A stretch of 64,000 nucleotides of DNA from Streptomyces sp. NBC_00659 (GTDB taxonomy: Bacteria > Actinomycetota > Actinomycetes > Streptomycetales > Streptomycetaceae), in the NCBI RefSeq assembly GCF_036226925.1, contig NZ_CP109031.1:4960001-5024000 (forward strand), written 5' to 3'. Below, piece after piece: positions 16,381 to 24,429 of this stretch (the stretch's first letter is position 1; each line of letters begins with the position of its first letter). Below the pieces are notes generated by a model, which saw only the letters and a list, made by a program, of their open reading frames with translations, ran no database searches and had not been told where the DNA came from. The position numbers and the translations under genes are program-made.

Positions 16381-16397
16381 CCGACCGATCGTTCGGT
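16381..16397. promoter_or_regulatory. PaaR-type TetR operator before paaABCDE
   Basis: Reads CCGACCGATCGTTCGGT, the exact reverse complement of the 17-mer ACCGAACGATCGGTCGG found between paaN and paaH. It is palindromic around CGATCG and lies 28 bp upstream of the paaA start codon, where binding would block transcription. Confidence 0.8.
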
Positions 16398-16442
16398 CCA
16401 TTCGCAACAATGGTCGGTCGAGCGCCGTACGGTGTCAACCGC

Positions 16443-16451
16443 TGTGGATAA
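16443..16451 (-). promoter_or_regulatory. DnaA box variant TTATCCACA
   Basis: TGTGGATAA on the plus strand, i.e. TTATCCACA on the minus strand, a classical DnaA box. It lies in the intergenic region between paaA and the DUF5819 gene. Confidence 0.45.
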
Positions 16452-16614
16452 CCTCATGCGCGCCGGCGTGGCGGTTGTGACCCGCGGGGCTGTGCCGAAG
16501 GTCCGGCTCTGAGTACGGTTCGCCTGCGAACGTCGTGCCGCGGTACGACGTGACGGTACGGTGCCCGCAGTCCGGCGGCCGGAAGTCGGATCCGGGATCG
16601 TGAATCGGGGCGGG

Positions 16615-17838
16615 ATGGACGCGAGGGACGAGGGCTCTGAGCGGGAGCCGGGGTCGGTCGCGCCCGAGGGGGGCGCGCCCGGCGGTGTCACCGGCGGTAC
16701 ACCGCTGCCCGGCCCGCGGCCGGCCGGCGAGTCTGTGACCGGCGAGCGCCCCGCAGGCGATCCGCCGACCCGGGCGGAGGCTTCCCCGGAGTCCGGGGAC
16801 GGGGCGCCCGAGACCACCGGGCCCGACGCGGGCGCACCCGAAGACGACGCATGCACGTCCGCGGAGTCCGGGAGCCCGGGATCCGGGGCTGCCGCTCCCG
16901 GGGAGTCCGAGCGGGGCGCGGGCGAGGTGGTGTTTCCCCAGGAGTCCGAGCTGGCCGAATCCGGGGCTGCCGCTCCCGGGAAGCCCGAGCTGGGCGAATC
17001 CGAGGCGGTGCTGTCCCGGGAGTCCGAACTGGGCGAATCCGAGGCCGTGCTGTCCCGGGAGTCCGAGCCGGGTGCTCCCTCCGTGGGCGCTCCTTCGGGC
17101 TTCGCCGGGGCCGGGGCCGGCGCGTCGGCCTTCCCCGAGAGTCCCGAAGCGGCCGGCTGTCCGGAAGACGGGGCTCCCATGGGCCTCGCGGCCCTGTCTC
17201 TGCGCCATCAGATCGCCGCCGCCCTCGCCCTGGCCGTCGTCGCCGTCGTCGCCTGTGCGCATCTCGGCATGGTCTTCCTGCACGTCGCGCCCTTGAACAC
17301 GGTGACGAAGCAGCACGGCCGCGCGATCGACGACTGGATCTACCCCGAGTTCGAGCAGAACTGGAAGCTCTTCGCCCCCAACCCGTTGCAGCAGAACATC
17401 ACGGTCCAGGTCCGCGCTCTGGCCCGCACGAAGGACGGCACCAGCCGCGAGACCGGCTGGTACGACCTGTCCGCGCTCGACGGCCTGGCCATCGACGGGA
17501 ATCCGCTGCCGAGCCACACCCAGCAGAACGAACTGCGCCGTGCCTGGGACTTCTACGTCGGTACGCACGACGGCGAGAACCGCTCCGTGGGCCTGCGCGG
17601 CGACCTCTCGGAGCGCTATCTGCGCCGTATCGGCGTGCTGCGTCTCGACCGTGAGCATGCGGGCGGCGAGGGCGCTGTCGTCGAACGCGTCCAGTTCCGC
17701 TCCCTCACCACCGACGTGCCGCCTCCCCGGTGGAGCGGCGAGAAGGTGTCCGACCGGCCCGTCGTCCGTGAGCTGCCCTGGTGGGCCGTTCCCGGGAGCG
17801 ACCGCGCGGACGGGCTGACGGAGGCGAGTGCCCGATGA
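16615..17838 (+). CDS. DUF5819 family membrane-anchored protein
   Basis: Protein of about 407 aa of unknown function. Residues about 1-195 are acidic, Gly/Pro/Glu/Ser-rich and probably disordered, with an internal 13-residue repeat ([13 protein letters not shown]). A single transmembrane helix (about 205-228, [23 protein letters not shown]) is followed by the conserved DUF5819 domain with [32 protein letters not shown] and RRAWDFYV. The start is uncertain: ATG 16615 is chosen, GTG 16600 is possible. The stop overlaps the HTTM gene as ATGA. In actinobacteria this family habitually precedes an HTTM protein, so the two probably work together at the membrane. Confidence 0.8.
   Translation: MDARDEGSEREPGSVAPEGGAPGGVTGGTPLPGPRPAGESVTGERPAGDPPTRAEASPESGDGAPETTGPDAGAPEDDACTSAESGSPGSGAAAPGESERGAGEVVFPQESELAESGAAAPGKPELGESEAVLSRESELGESEAVLSRESEPGAPSVGAPSGFAGAGAGASAFPESPEAAGCPEDGAPMGLAALSLRHQIAAALALAVVAVVACAHLGMVFLHVAPLNTVTKQHGRAIDDWIYPEFEQNWKLFAPNPLQQNITVQVRALARTKDGTSRETGWYDLSALDGLAIDGNPLPSHTQQNELRRAWDFYVGTHDGENRSVGLRGDLSERYLRRIGVLRLDREHAGGEGAVVERVQFRSLTTDVPPPRWSGEKVSDRPVVRELPWWAVPGSDRADGLTEASAR
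16987..17064 (+). repeat. 39-bp direct repeat inside the DUF5819 gene
   Basis: Two adjacent 39-bp copies (16987-17025 and 17026-17064) that differ at two positions and encode 13-residue Glu/Ser-rich repeats in the disordered N-terminal part. Both lie in frame, so copy-number change would not break the gene. Confidence 0.9.
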
Positions 17839-19067
17839 ACCGATTCGCTCCGACGATCGCGCGCGGCATCGCCCGGGTGACCGAGTCCGCCCTCGGCCCG
17901 TACCAGAGCGCCGTGATCCGCATCGGCTTCGCCGCCACCTGGCTGCTGTTCCTGCTGCGCGAGTACCCCCACCGTCAGGAGATGTACGGGCCCGACGCGC
18001 CCTGGAGCTGGGACCTCGCCCGGCAGCTCGTGGCGAGCAATCACGCCTTCACGGTCCTGCTGTGGTCCGACAGCCAGGTGTGGTTCGAGACGGTCTACGC
18101 CGTCGCCGTGCTCTCCGGCGCGCTGCTGCTGGTGGGATGGCGGACCCGCGCGGTGTCCGTGGTCTTCATGATCGGCGTGCTGTCCCTGCAGAACCGCAGC
18201 GTCTTCATCGGGGACGGCGGGGACAACGTCCTCCACCTGATGGCGATCTACCTGGTGTTCACCCGCTGCGCCCAGGTGTGGTCCCTCGACGCGCGGCGGC
18301 ACCGTCTCGCCCGCGAGGCGTACGCGCGGGGCGAGTGGCCCGAGCCCGGCCGAGCGGGCCCCGTTCTGTGGGCGGGGCTCGGGATCGCGCTGGCGCTGGC
18401 GACGGGCGCGGGACGGATCGACGGGGGTGCCCTGGGCGGCTGGCTCACGGTCTTCTGGGGGCTGTGGGCGGTGCAGGGCCTGTGGTGGGCCGTCGGCCGC
18501 TTCGCCCGCACCGCGGAGCCGCGCATCCTGTTGGACGTCGTCGCCAACCTCGTCCACAACGCCGCTCTGATGATCATCATGGCCGAGGCGTGTCTGATCT
18601 ACGCGACCGCGGGCTGGTACAAGATCCAGGGCTCGCGCTGGCAGGACGGCACCGCCGTCTACTACCCGCTCCACCTGGAGTCCTTCTCCCCGTGGCCGGC
18701 GCTGTCCGACCTGATGTCCACGCACGGGGTGATCGTCATGCTCGTGACGTACGGGACGGTCGCCGTGCAGGTCGCCTTCCCCTTCGCCCTGTTCAACCGG
18801 CGGGTCAAGAACGTGCTGCTGGCGGTCATGATGACCGAGCACGCCGTGATCGCCGTGGTCCTCGGGCTGCCGTTCTTCTCGCTCGCGATGATCGCCGCGG
18901 ACGCCGTGTTCCTGCCCACGTCGTTCCTGCGGCGCCTGGGCGGACGGGCGGCACGCGCGCGTGACCGGCTGTTTCCCGGCAGGGGCCCTGCGGTGCCGGG
19001 GCCCCGGGAGCCCGAACCGGGCGTTCCGGAGGAGCCCGGGCACACGCACGTAGGCTTCACCGCATGA
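17835..19067 (+). CDS. HTTM-domain membrane protein (vitamin K-dependent carboxylase-like)
   Basis: Polytopic membrane protein of 410 aa with the HTTM (horizontally transferred transmembrane) domain. The typical first part is SAVIRIGFAATWLLFLLREYPHR, then GWRTRAVSVVFMIGVLSLQNRSVFIGDGGDNVLHLMAIYLVF, and later ATAGWYKIQGSRWQDGTAVYYPLHLESF. About six to eight hydrophobic helices are visible. The family is distantly related to gamma-glutamyl carboxylase, but the activity of this bacterial subgroup is unknown. The ATG at 17835 overlaps the DUF5819 stop, and its own stop overlaps the TrmH gene start: a three-gene coupled operon. Confidence 0.88.
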   Translation: MNRFAPTIARGIARVTESALGPYQSAVIRIGFAATWLLFLLREYPHRQEMYGPDAPWSWDLARQLVASNHAFTVLLWSDSQVWFETVYAVAVLSGALLLVGWRTRAVSVVFMIGVLSLQNRSVFIGDGGDNVLHLMAIYLVFTRCAQVWSLDARRHRLAREAYARGEWPEPGRAGPVLWAGLGIALALATGAGRIDGGALGGWLTVFWGLWAVQGLWWAVGRFARTAEPRILLDVVANLVHNAALMIIMAEACLIYATAGWYKIQGSRWQDGTAVYYPLHLESFSPWPALSDLMSTHGVIVMLVTYGTVAVQVAFPFALFNRRVKNVLLAVMMTEHAVIAVVLGLPFFSLAMIAADAVFLPTSFLRRLGGRAARARDRLFPGRGPAVPGPREPEPGVPEEPGHTHVGFTA

Positions 19068-19813
19068 ACGACCCGGTACGTGTCTGGCGCCAGCTCCGCG
19101 ACGATTCCGTCCTGCTCGACGGCTTCCACGCCCTCAAGCACGCGGTGCGCTTCGGAGCGCGTGTCCCGGTCGCCGTCACGACCGACCGGCCGGCGGTCCT
19201 CGAACTGGCCGGCGAACTCGCCCCCGACGTACGTGCCGCTCTCGACGGGCTGCTGACCGAGATCCCGGAGACGGCGTTCACAGCCCTCGTGGCGCGACCG
19301 CATCCCACCTCGGTGGCGGCGCTCGCCGTACGGCCCTCCCGTGCCGCCAACCTGGAGAGGCTGGCCGGCACGCCGCGCACCGCGCCCGTGGTCGTCCTCG
19401 ACAATCCGCGCAACCTCGGCAACGCGGGAGCGGTGATCCGGCTCGCGGCTGGCTTCGGCGCGACCGGGGTGGTCACGACGGGCACGCTCGACCCCTGGCA
19501 TCCCACGGTCGTACGCGGCGGGGCCGGCCTGCACTTCGCGACCGCCGTGGAGCGGCTGGCGGTGGACGAACTGCCGGCAGGCCCGTTGTTCGCGCTCGAC
19601 CCCGAGGGCGAGGACATCCGGGGGACGAAGCTTCCCGACGACGCCCTGCTCGCCTTCGGCTCGGAGCGCAGCGGGCTGTCCGCCGAACTGCGCTCCCGGG
19701 CCGACCACCTGGTCTCGCTGCCGATGCGCCCCCAGGTCTCCAGCTACAACCTCGCGACCAGTGTGGCCATGACGTTGTTCCACTGGAGCGCCACCGGGGA
19801 CGCACCGGCGTAG
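19064..19813 (+). CDS. TrmH/SpoU-family RNA 2'-O-methyltransferase
   Basis: SPOUT-fold, SAM-dependent RNA methyltransferase of 249 aa. Motif 1 is VVVLDNPRNLGNAGAVIRLAAGFGATGVV, with the conserved N and R. Motif 2 is LLAFGSERSGLS, and motif 3 is LPMRPQVSSYNLATSVAMTLFHW, carrying the knot residues. The N-terminal 85 residues are a family-specific substrate domain. Whether it modifies tRNA or 23S rRNA is not clear. It overlaps the HTTM gene by 4 bp. It is convergent with paaN; a small GACGCC/GGCGTC hairpin lies just after the stop. Confidence 0.9.
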   Translation: MNDPVRVWRQLRDDSVLLDGFHALKHAVRFGARVPVAVTTDRPAVLELAGELAPDVRAALDGLLTEIPETAFTALVARPHPTSVAALAVRPSRAANLERLAGTPRTAPVVVLDNPRNLGNAGAVIRLAAGFGATGVVTTGTLDPWHPTVVRGGAGLHFATAVERLAVDELPAGPLFALDPEGEDIRGTKLPDDALLAFGSERSGLSAELRSRADHLVSLPMRPQVSSYNLATSVAMTLFHWSATGDAPA

Positions 19814-19828
19814 ACGCCCGAAGGCGTC
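19813..19828. terminator. Short hairpin between convergent TrmH gene and paaN
   Basis: GACGCC-CGAA-GGCGTC: a 6-bp stem with a four-base loop directly at the TrmH gene stop and 6 bp from the paaN stop. It is short, so terminator function is tentative. Confidence 0.4.
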
Positions 19829-19833
19829 GTGGC

Positions 19834-21546
19834 TCACGCCTCCCGGCGTACCTCGACCACCCGGAAGCGGTTCGCCACGAACGCCCCGTCGCACAGCGCC
19901 GCGTTGGCCGCGGCGTTGCCGCCCGAGCCGTGGAAGTCCGAGAACGCGGCCGTCTGGTTGACGTAGACCCCGCCTGTGAGGTTCAGGGAGAGCTGGGCGC
20001 ACTCCTCCAGGCAGGCCTCCTGCACCTCGCGCTCGAACGCCTCGTCGGTGGTGTACGCGCCGACGGTCATCGCGCCCTTGTCCCGGGTGGTGCGCCGCAG
20101 AAGCTCCACGGCCTCGGCGGCCGAGTCGACCGCGACGGCGAAGGAGACCGGCCCGAAGCACTCGCTCAGGTAGGCGGCCTCGTCGTCGCTCCCGGCGTTC
20201 TCCCAGTACTTGCGCGCGCCGTCCAGCTTCACGATCAGCGGTGAGCGCACGACGGCACCGGGGAACTCGGGGTTGTCGATCTGCCGTGAGGGCAGGGCCA
20301 CTTCCCCGAGTCCGGCGGCGGCCTCCAGCCGGGCCTTCACGTCCGGGTTCACGATGGCGCCGAGCAGCGCGTTCGCGCGGGCGTCGTCGCCGAGGAGTCC
20401 GCCGACCGACTTCGCGAGATCGGCCACCACCTCGTCGTAGGACTTGTGGCCCTCGTCCGTGGAGATGCCCTCGCGCGGGATCAGCAGGTTCTGCGGGGTG
20501 GTGCACATCTGACCGCTGTAGAGCGACAGGGAGAACGCCAGGTTGGACAGCATCCCCTTGTAGTCGGCGGCCGACTCCACGATCACCGTGTTGACGCCGG
20601 CCTTCTCCGTGTAGACCTGCGCCTGGCGGGCGTTGGCCTCCAGCCAGTCGCCGAAGGCGGTGGAGCCCGTGTAGTCGATGATGCGGATCTCGGGGCGGGT
20701 GGCCAGGGTCTTCGCGATGCCCTCGCCGGGACGCTCGGCGGCCAGCGCCACCAGGTTCGCGTCGAAGCCGGCCTCGGCCAGCACCTCGCGGGCGACCTGC
20801 ACGGTCAGCGCGAGGGGCAGCACCGCGCGCGGGTGGGGCTTCACCAGGACCGCGTTGCCCGTGGCCAGCGAGGCGAACAGGCCCGGATAGCCGTTCCACG
20901 TCGGGAAGGTGTTGCAGCCGATCATCAGCGCGATGCCGCGCGGGACGGGCGTGAACTGCTTGGTGAGCGCGAGGGGATCACGCTTGCCCTGGGGCTTGCT
21001 CCACTCCGCGGTGCCGGGGGTGCGGACCTGCTCCGCATAGGCGTAGGCCACCGCCTCCAGACCGCGGTCCTGCGCGTGCGGGCCGCCCGCCTGGAACGCC
21101 ATCATGAAGGCCTGGCCGCTGGTGTGCATGACCGCGTGCGCGAACTCGTGGGTGCGGTCGCTGATCCGCTTGAGGATCTCCAGACAGACCACCGCGCGCA
21201 TCTCGGCGCCCGCGTCGCGCCAGGCGCGCTGCCCCGCGCGCATGGCGGGAAGCAGCGTGTCGATGTCTGTGTGCGGGTACGTGACGCCCAGCTCGATGCC
21301 GTACGGCGACACCTCGCCCCCGACCCAGTCGTCCGTGCCGGGCTGGCCCAGGTCGAGGCGGTTGCCCAGGAGGGCGTCGAAGGCGGCTTTGCCCTCGGCC
21401 ATGCCCAGGCTGCCGTGCTCGCCGTACGCCTTGGGGTGCTCGGGATGCGGGGACCAGTACGCGCGCGTGCGGATTGTTTCCAGCGCCTGATCCAGGGTGG
21501 GCCGGTGCTGGGAGATCAACTGGTGCGCGGTGAGTTCGGCGGCCAT
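19834..21546 (-). CDS. paaN: Phenylacetate degradation aldehyde dehydrogenase PaaN
   Basis: Enzyme of 570 aa of the aldehyde dehydrogenase superfamily (PaaN family) that oxidises the ring-opened semialdehyde formed from oxepin-CoA. Visible ALDH features are PRGIALMIGCNTFPTWNGYPGLFASLATGNAVLVKPHPRAVLP, the TGSTAFGDWLE NAD-site region, EKAGVNTVIVE with the general-base Glu, and SGQMCTTPQNLLIP with the catalytic Cys. The hydratase domain fused in E. coli PaaZ is absent. The start is the ATG at 21546; the longer frame upstream runs into the divergent promoter. It is divergent from the 3-hydroxyacyl-CoA dehydrogenase gene, with a PaaR-type operator between them. Confidence 0.93.
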   Translation of the reverse strand: MAAELTAHQLISQHRPTLDQALETIRTRAYWSPHPEHPKAYGEHGSLGMAEGKAAFDALLGNRLDLGQPGTDDWVGGEVSPYGIELGVTYPHTDIDTLLPAMRAGQRAWRDAGAEMRAVVCLEILKRISDRTHEFAHAVMHTSGQAFMMAFQAGGPHAQDRGLEAVAYAYAEQVRTPGTAEWSKPQGKRDPLALTKQFTPVPRGIALMIGCNTFPTWNGYPGLFASLATGNAVLVKPHPRAVLPLALTVQVAREVLAEAGFDANLVALAAERPGEGIAKTLATRPEIRIIDYTGSTAFGDWLEANARQAQVYTEKAGVNTVIVESAADYKGMLSNLAFSLSLYSGQMCTTPQNLLIPREGISTDEGHKSYDEVVADLAKSVGGLLGDDARANALLGAIVNPDVKARLEAAAGLGEVALPSRQIDNPEFPGAVVRSPLIVKLDGARKYWENAGSDDEAAYLSECFGPVSFAVAVDSAAEAVELLRRTTRDKGAMTVGAYTTDEAFEREVQEACLEECAQLSLNLTGGVYVNQTAAFSDFHGSGGNAAANAALCDGAFVANRFRVVEVRREA

Positions 21547-21624
21547 CAAGGACCAACTCCTCGTCTCAAGAGCTCCTCGTCGAGCTCGCGAGCTGGGCAG
21601 GAAGGGACAGTCAGAGTTAGAGTA

Positions 21625-21641
21625 ACCGAACGATCGGTCGG
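21625..21641. promoter_or_regulatory. PaaR-type TetR operator between paaN and paaH
   Basis: ACCGAACGATCGGTCGG, identical over 17 bp to the site before paaA. It is placed 53 bp upstream of the 3-hydroxyacyl-CoA dehydrogenase start and 78 bp upstream of paaN, so one bound dimer could control both divergent promoters, including paaR itself. Confidence 0.8.
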
Positions 21642-21662
21642 GACAAGGGGGTCCGCCGCATC

Positions 21663-21671
21663 TGTGGACAA
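21663..21671 (-). promoter_or_regulatory. DnaA box TTGTCCACA (minus strand)
   Basis: TGTGGACAA on the plus strand equals the preferred Streptomyces DnaA box on the minus strand. It lies between the PaaR-type operator and the paaH start codon. Confidence 0.55.
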
Positions 21672-21694
21672 CGCCGTGCGGGAGGATCGCGCAC

Positions 21695-23209
21695 ATGACA
21701 GCACTCGACCTCAGCAGCCCCGTGGCAGTCGTCGGCACCGGCACCATGGGCCAGGGCATCGCCCAGGTCGCGCTGGTGGCGGGCCACCCCGTGCGGCTCT
21801 ACGACGCCGCTCCCGGACGTGCCGCGGCCGCCGCCGAAGCGATCGGCGCCCGGCTCGACCGGCTCGTCGCGAAGGACCGGCTCGCCGGCGCCGACAGGGA
21901 CGCCGCGCGCGCCCGGCTCCAGCCGGCCTCGGATCTCACCGACCTCGCGGACTGCGTGCTCGTCGTCGAGGCGGTGCTCGAAGAACTCGACGTCAAGCAG
22001 CGGCTGTTCGGCGAGCTCGAGGACATCGTCGGGGACGACTGCCTGCTGGCCACCAACACCTCCTCGCTGTCCGTCACGGCCATCGGCGGCGCGCTGCGAA
22101 ATCCGGGCCGGCTCGTCGGGCTGCACTTCTTCAACCCGGCGCCGCTGCTGCCGCTCGTGGAGGTCGTCTCCGGGTTCGCGACCGACGTCACGTCGGCCAC
22201 GCGCGCGTACGAGACGGCCCGCGCCTGGGGCAAGACGCCCGTCGCCTGCGCGGACACGCCCGGTTTCATCGTCAACCGCATCGCGCGGCCCTTCTACGCC
22301 GAGGCCTTCGCGGTCCACGAGTCCCAGGCGGCCGACCCCGCCACCATCGACGCGGTCCTGCGCGAGTCCGGCGGTTTCCGGATGGGCGCCTTCGAACTCA
22401 CCGACCTGATCGGCCAGGACGTCAACGAGTCCGTCACGCACTCCGTGTGGCGGTCCTTCTTCCAGGACGTGCGCTTCACGCCCTCGCTCGCCCAGCGACG
22501 ACTCGTCGAGGCGGGCCGCTTCGGCCGCAAGACGGGCCACGGCTGGTACGACTACGGGGACGGCGCCGAACCCTCCGAGCCGCACACGGCGGAGAAGGCG
22601 CAGCCGCCCGCGTACGTCGTCGCCGAGGGCGACCTGGGCCCGGCCGCCGACGTTCTCGCCCTGATCCGTGAGGCGGGCATCCAGGTCCGGGAGGACGAGG
22701 AGGACCACGGCACGCGCCTGGTGCTGCCGAGCGGCGGCCAGCTCGTCCTCGTCGACGGCCAGACCTCGGTCGAGTTCCGCGACGTCGTCTACTTCGACCT
22801 CGCGCTCGACTACCGCAAGGCCACCCGGATCGCCCTGTCGGCGTCCCAGGACACCGCTCCCCAGACGCTCTCCGAGGCCATCGGTCTCTTCCAGGCGCTG
22901 GGTAAGGACGTCAGTGTGATCGGGGACTGCCCCGGCATGATCGTCGCCCGCACGGTGGCCCGGATCGTCGACCTCGCGTACGACGCGGTGGCCAAGGGCG
23001 TGGCCACCGAGGAGGACATCGACACCGCGATGCGCCTCGGCGTCAACTACCCCCTCGGCCCCTTCGAGTGGAGCCGCAGGCTCGGTGTGAACTGGTCGTA
23101 CGACGTCCTGGACGAACTACACGTGCGCGATCCCTCCGGCCGCTACGCCCCGTCGCTCGCGCTCTACCGCCACGCGTACGCCAACGAGAAGCGGGAGGGC
23201 ACCCAGTGA
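21695..23209 (+). CDS. paaH: 3-hydroxyacyl-CoA dehydrogenase (PaaH type)
   Basis: NAD-dependent dehydrogenase of 504 aa that oxidises a 3-hydroxyacyl-CoA, here most likely 3-hydroxyadipyl-CoA of the phenylacetate pathway. The Rossmann motif VVGTGTMGQGIAQVALVAGHPVRLYD is at the N-terminus. TNTSSLSVTAIGG and GLHFFNPAPLLPLVEVV with the catalytic His follow. TPGFIVNRIARPFYAEAF opens the first C-terminal helical domain. A linker domain and a second C-terminal 3HCDH domain (about 395-500, CPGMIVARTVARIVDLAYDAV...LGVNYPLGPFEW) complete the double-domain form typical of PaaH. GGAGG lies 10 nt before the ATG. The stop overlaps the paaR GTG. Confidence 0.92.
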   Translation: MTALDLSSPVAVVGTGTMGQGIAQVALVAGHPVRLYDAAPGRAAAAAEAIGARLDRLVAKDRLAGADRDAARARLQPASDLTDLADCVLVVEAVLEELDVKQRLFGELEDIVGDDCLLATNTSSLSVTAIGGALRNPGRLVGLHFFNPAPLLPLVEVVSGFATDVTSATRAYETARAWGKTPVACADTPGFIVNRIARPFYAEAFAVHESQAADPATIDAVLRESGGFRMGAFELTDLIGQDVNESVTHSVWRSFFQDVRFTPSLAQRRLVEAGRFGRKTGHGWYDYGDGAEPSEPHTAEKAQPPAYVVAEGDLGPAADVLALIREAGIQVREDEEDHGTRLVLPSGGQLVLVDGQTSVEFRDVVYFDLALDYRKATRIALSASQDTAPQTLSEAIGLFQALGKDVSVIGDCPGMIVARTVARIVDLAYDAVAKGVATEEDIDTAMRLGVNYPLGPFEWSRRLGVNWSYDVLDELHVRDPSGRYAPSLALYRHAYANEKREGTQ

Positions 23210-23796
23210 CCACCGCCAAACGGGACACGTACACGCCCGAGACGCTGCTCTCCGTCGCCGTCCAGGTCTTCAACGAACGCGGCTACGACGGCACCTCCAT
23301 GGAGCACCTCTCCAAGGCGGCCGGCATCTCCAAGTCGTCGATATACCACCATGTCTCGGGCAAGGAGGAGCTGCTGCGGCGCGCGGTGAGCCGGGCGCTG
23401 GACGGCCTCTTCGAGATCCTCGACGAGGAGCACGCGCGCGTGGGACGTGCCGTGCAGCGACTGGAGTACGTGGTGCGGCGCATGGTCGAGGTGCTCACCT
23501 CGGAGCTGCCCTACGTGACGCTGCTCCTGCGGGTGCGCGGCAACACGGACACCGAGCGGTGGGCCCTGGAACGGCGCCGCGACTTCGACCACAGGGTCGC
23601 CGAGCTCCTGAAGGCAGCGGCCGCCGACGGGGACGTACGCGGCGACGTGGAGGTCCGGCTCGCGACCCGGCTGGTCTTCGGAATGATCAACTCGCTCGTG
23701 GAGTGGTACCGCCCCGACGCACGGGGCATGGCCGCGCAGGAAGTGGCCGACGCCGTGGTGGTGCTGGTCTTCGGAGGGCTCCGGCAGGAGCCCTGA
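23206..23796 (+). CDS. paaR: TetR-family regulator of the phenylacetate genes
   Basis: Repressor of 196 aa. The N-terminal TetR helix-turn-helix (about 10-60) has LLSVAVQVFNERGYDGTSMEHLSKAAGISKSSIYHHVSGKEELL. The C-terminal ligand domain (about 70-190) ends LVEWYRPDARGMAAQEVADAVVVLVFGGL. It is translationally coupled to paaH by a GTGA overlap, so it is probably autoregulated through the 17-bp palindrome upstream of paaH. The effector is likely a CoA thioester such as phenylacetyl-CoA, as for other PaaR proteins; that is family knowledge, not visible here. The same palindrome before paaA and a near copy before bkdA suggest three targets. Confidence 0.88.
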   Translation: MTTAKRDTYTPETLLSVAVQVFNERGYDGTSMEHLSKAAGISKSSIYHHVSGKEELLRRAVSRALDGLFEILDEEHARVGRAVQRLEYVVRRMVEVLTSELPYVTLLLRVRGNTDTERWALERRRDFDHRVAELLKAAAADGDVRGDVEVRLATRLVFGMINSLVEWYRPDARGMAAQEVADAVVVLVFGGLRQEP

Positions 23797-23818
23797 GGGC
23801 CCAGGAGGGCCGGTGGCG

Positions 23819-24328
23819 TCAGGCCTCCGGCTCCAGGTCCTCCTCCTCGAAGACCAGCAGTGTCCTGCTGCTGAGCACCTCCGGGATGGCCTGGAGCCGG
23901 GTGAGCACCAGTTCGCGCAGCGCCCGGTTGTCCGGCGTGTGCACCAGCAGAAGCACGTCGAAGTCGCCGCCCACCAGGGCGATGTGCGAGGCCCCGGGCA
24001 GCACCCTCAGCCGCTCCCGCACCGTGCGCCAGGAGTTCTGCACGATCTTGAGGGTGATGTACGCCGAGGTGCCCTGTCCCGCGCGTTCGTGGTCGACGCG
24101 CGCCCCGAAGCCGCGGATCACACCGTCCTCGATGAGCCGGTTGATCCGCGCGTAGGCGTTTGCCCGCGAGACATGGACCCGCTCGGCCACGGAACGTATG
24201 GAGGCACGGCCGTCCGCCTGCAGCATGTGCAGGATGTCCTGGTCGATCGCGTCGAGCGGACGGGCGGGCGGCACGGGCGGCACGGAGGGTCCGGCCTCCG
24301 GCGGCTCGGCCATTTGTTCAGGTGCCAT
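23819..24328 (-). CDS. bkdR: Lrp/AsnC-family transcriptional regulator BkdR
   Basis: Regulator of 169 aa, divergent from the bkdABC operon. The winged HTH (about 20-80) has LDAIDQDILHMLQADGRASIRSVAERVHVSRANAYARINRLIEDGVIRGF. The C-terminal RAM (ACT-like) effector domain (about 85-165) has IALVGGDFDVLLLVHTPDNRALRELVLTRLQAIPEV. The start is the ATG at 24328, with GGGAGG upstream; an ATG at 24349 is in frame but would place that site inside the gene. The S. coelicolor gene in this position, bkdR, is reported to regulate the adjacent branched-chain dehydrogenase operon and affect development (recall). It is convergent with paaR. Confidence 0.9.
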   Translation of the reverse strand: MAPEQMAEPPEAGPSVPPVPPARPLDAIDQDILHMLQADGRASIRSVAERVHVSRANAYARINRLIEDGVIRGFGARVDHERAGQGTSAYITLKIVQNSWRTVRERLRVLPGASHIALVGGDFDVLLLVHTPDNRALRELVLTRLQAIPEVLSSRTLLVFEEEDLEPEA

Positions 24329-24386
24329 GTCCCCCCGCCTCCCTACCATGGACGTACTGCATCCATCTCAGGCTGCGCAGAACCGT

Positions 24387-24395
24387 TTGTCCACA
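24387..24395 (+). promoter_or_regulatory. DnaA box TTGTCCACA
   Basis: Exact TTGTCCACA in the bkdR-bkdA divergent intergenic region, 35 bp left of the PaaR-like palindrome. Confidence 0.55.
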
Positions 24396-24429
24396 GCCTG
24401 GCGGCGCCTGTAGCCAAAATGTGCCGACG

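Noticed and set aside
18662..20899. Open frame of 745 codons on the minus strand
   Set aside because: Covers parts of the HTTM, TrmH and paaN genes in wrong frames. It has no recognisable domain and is Arg/Gly-rich.
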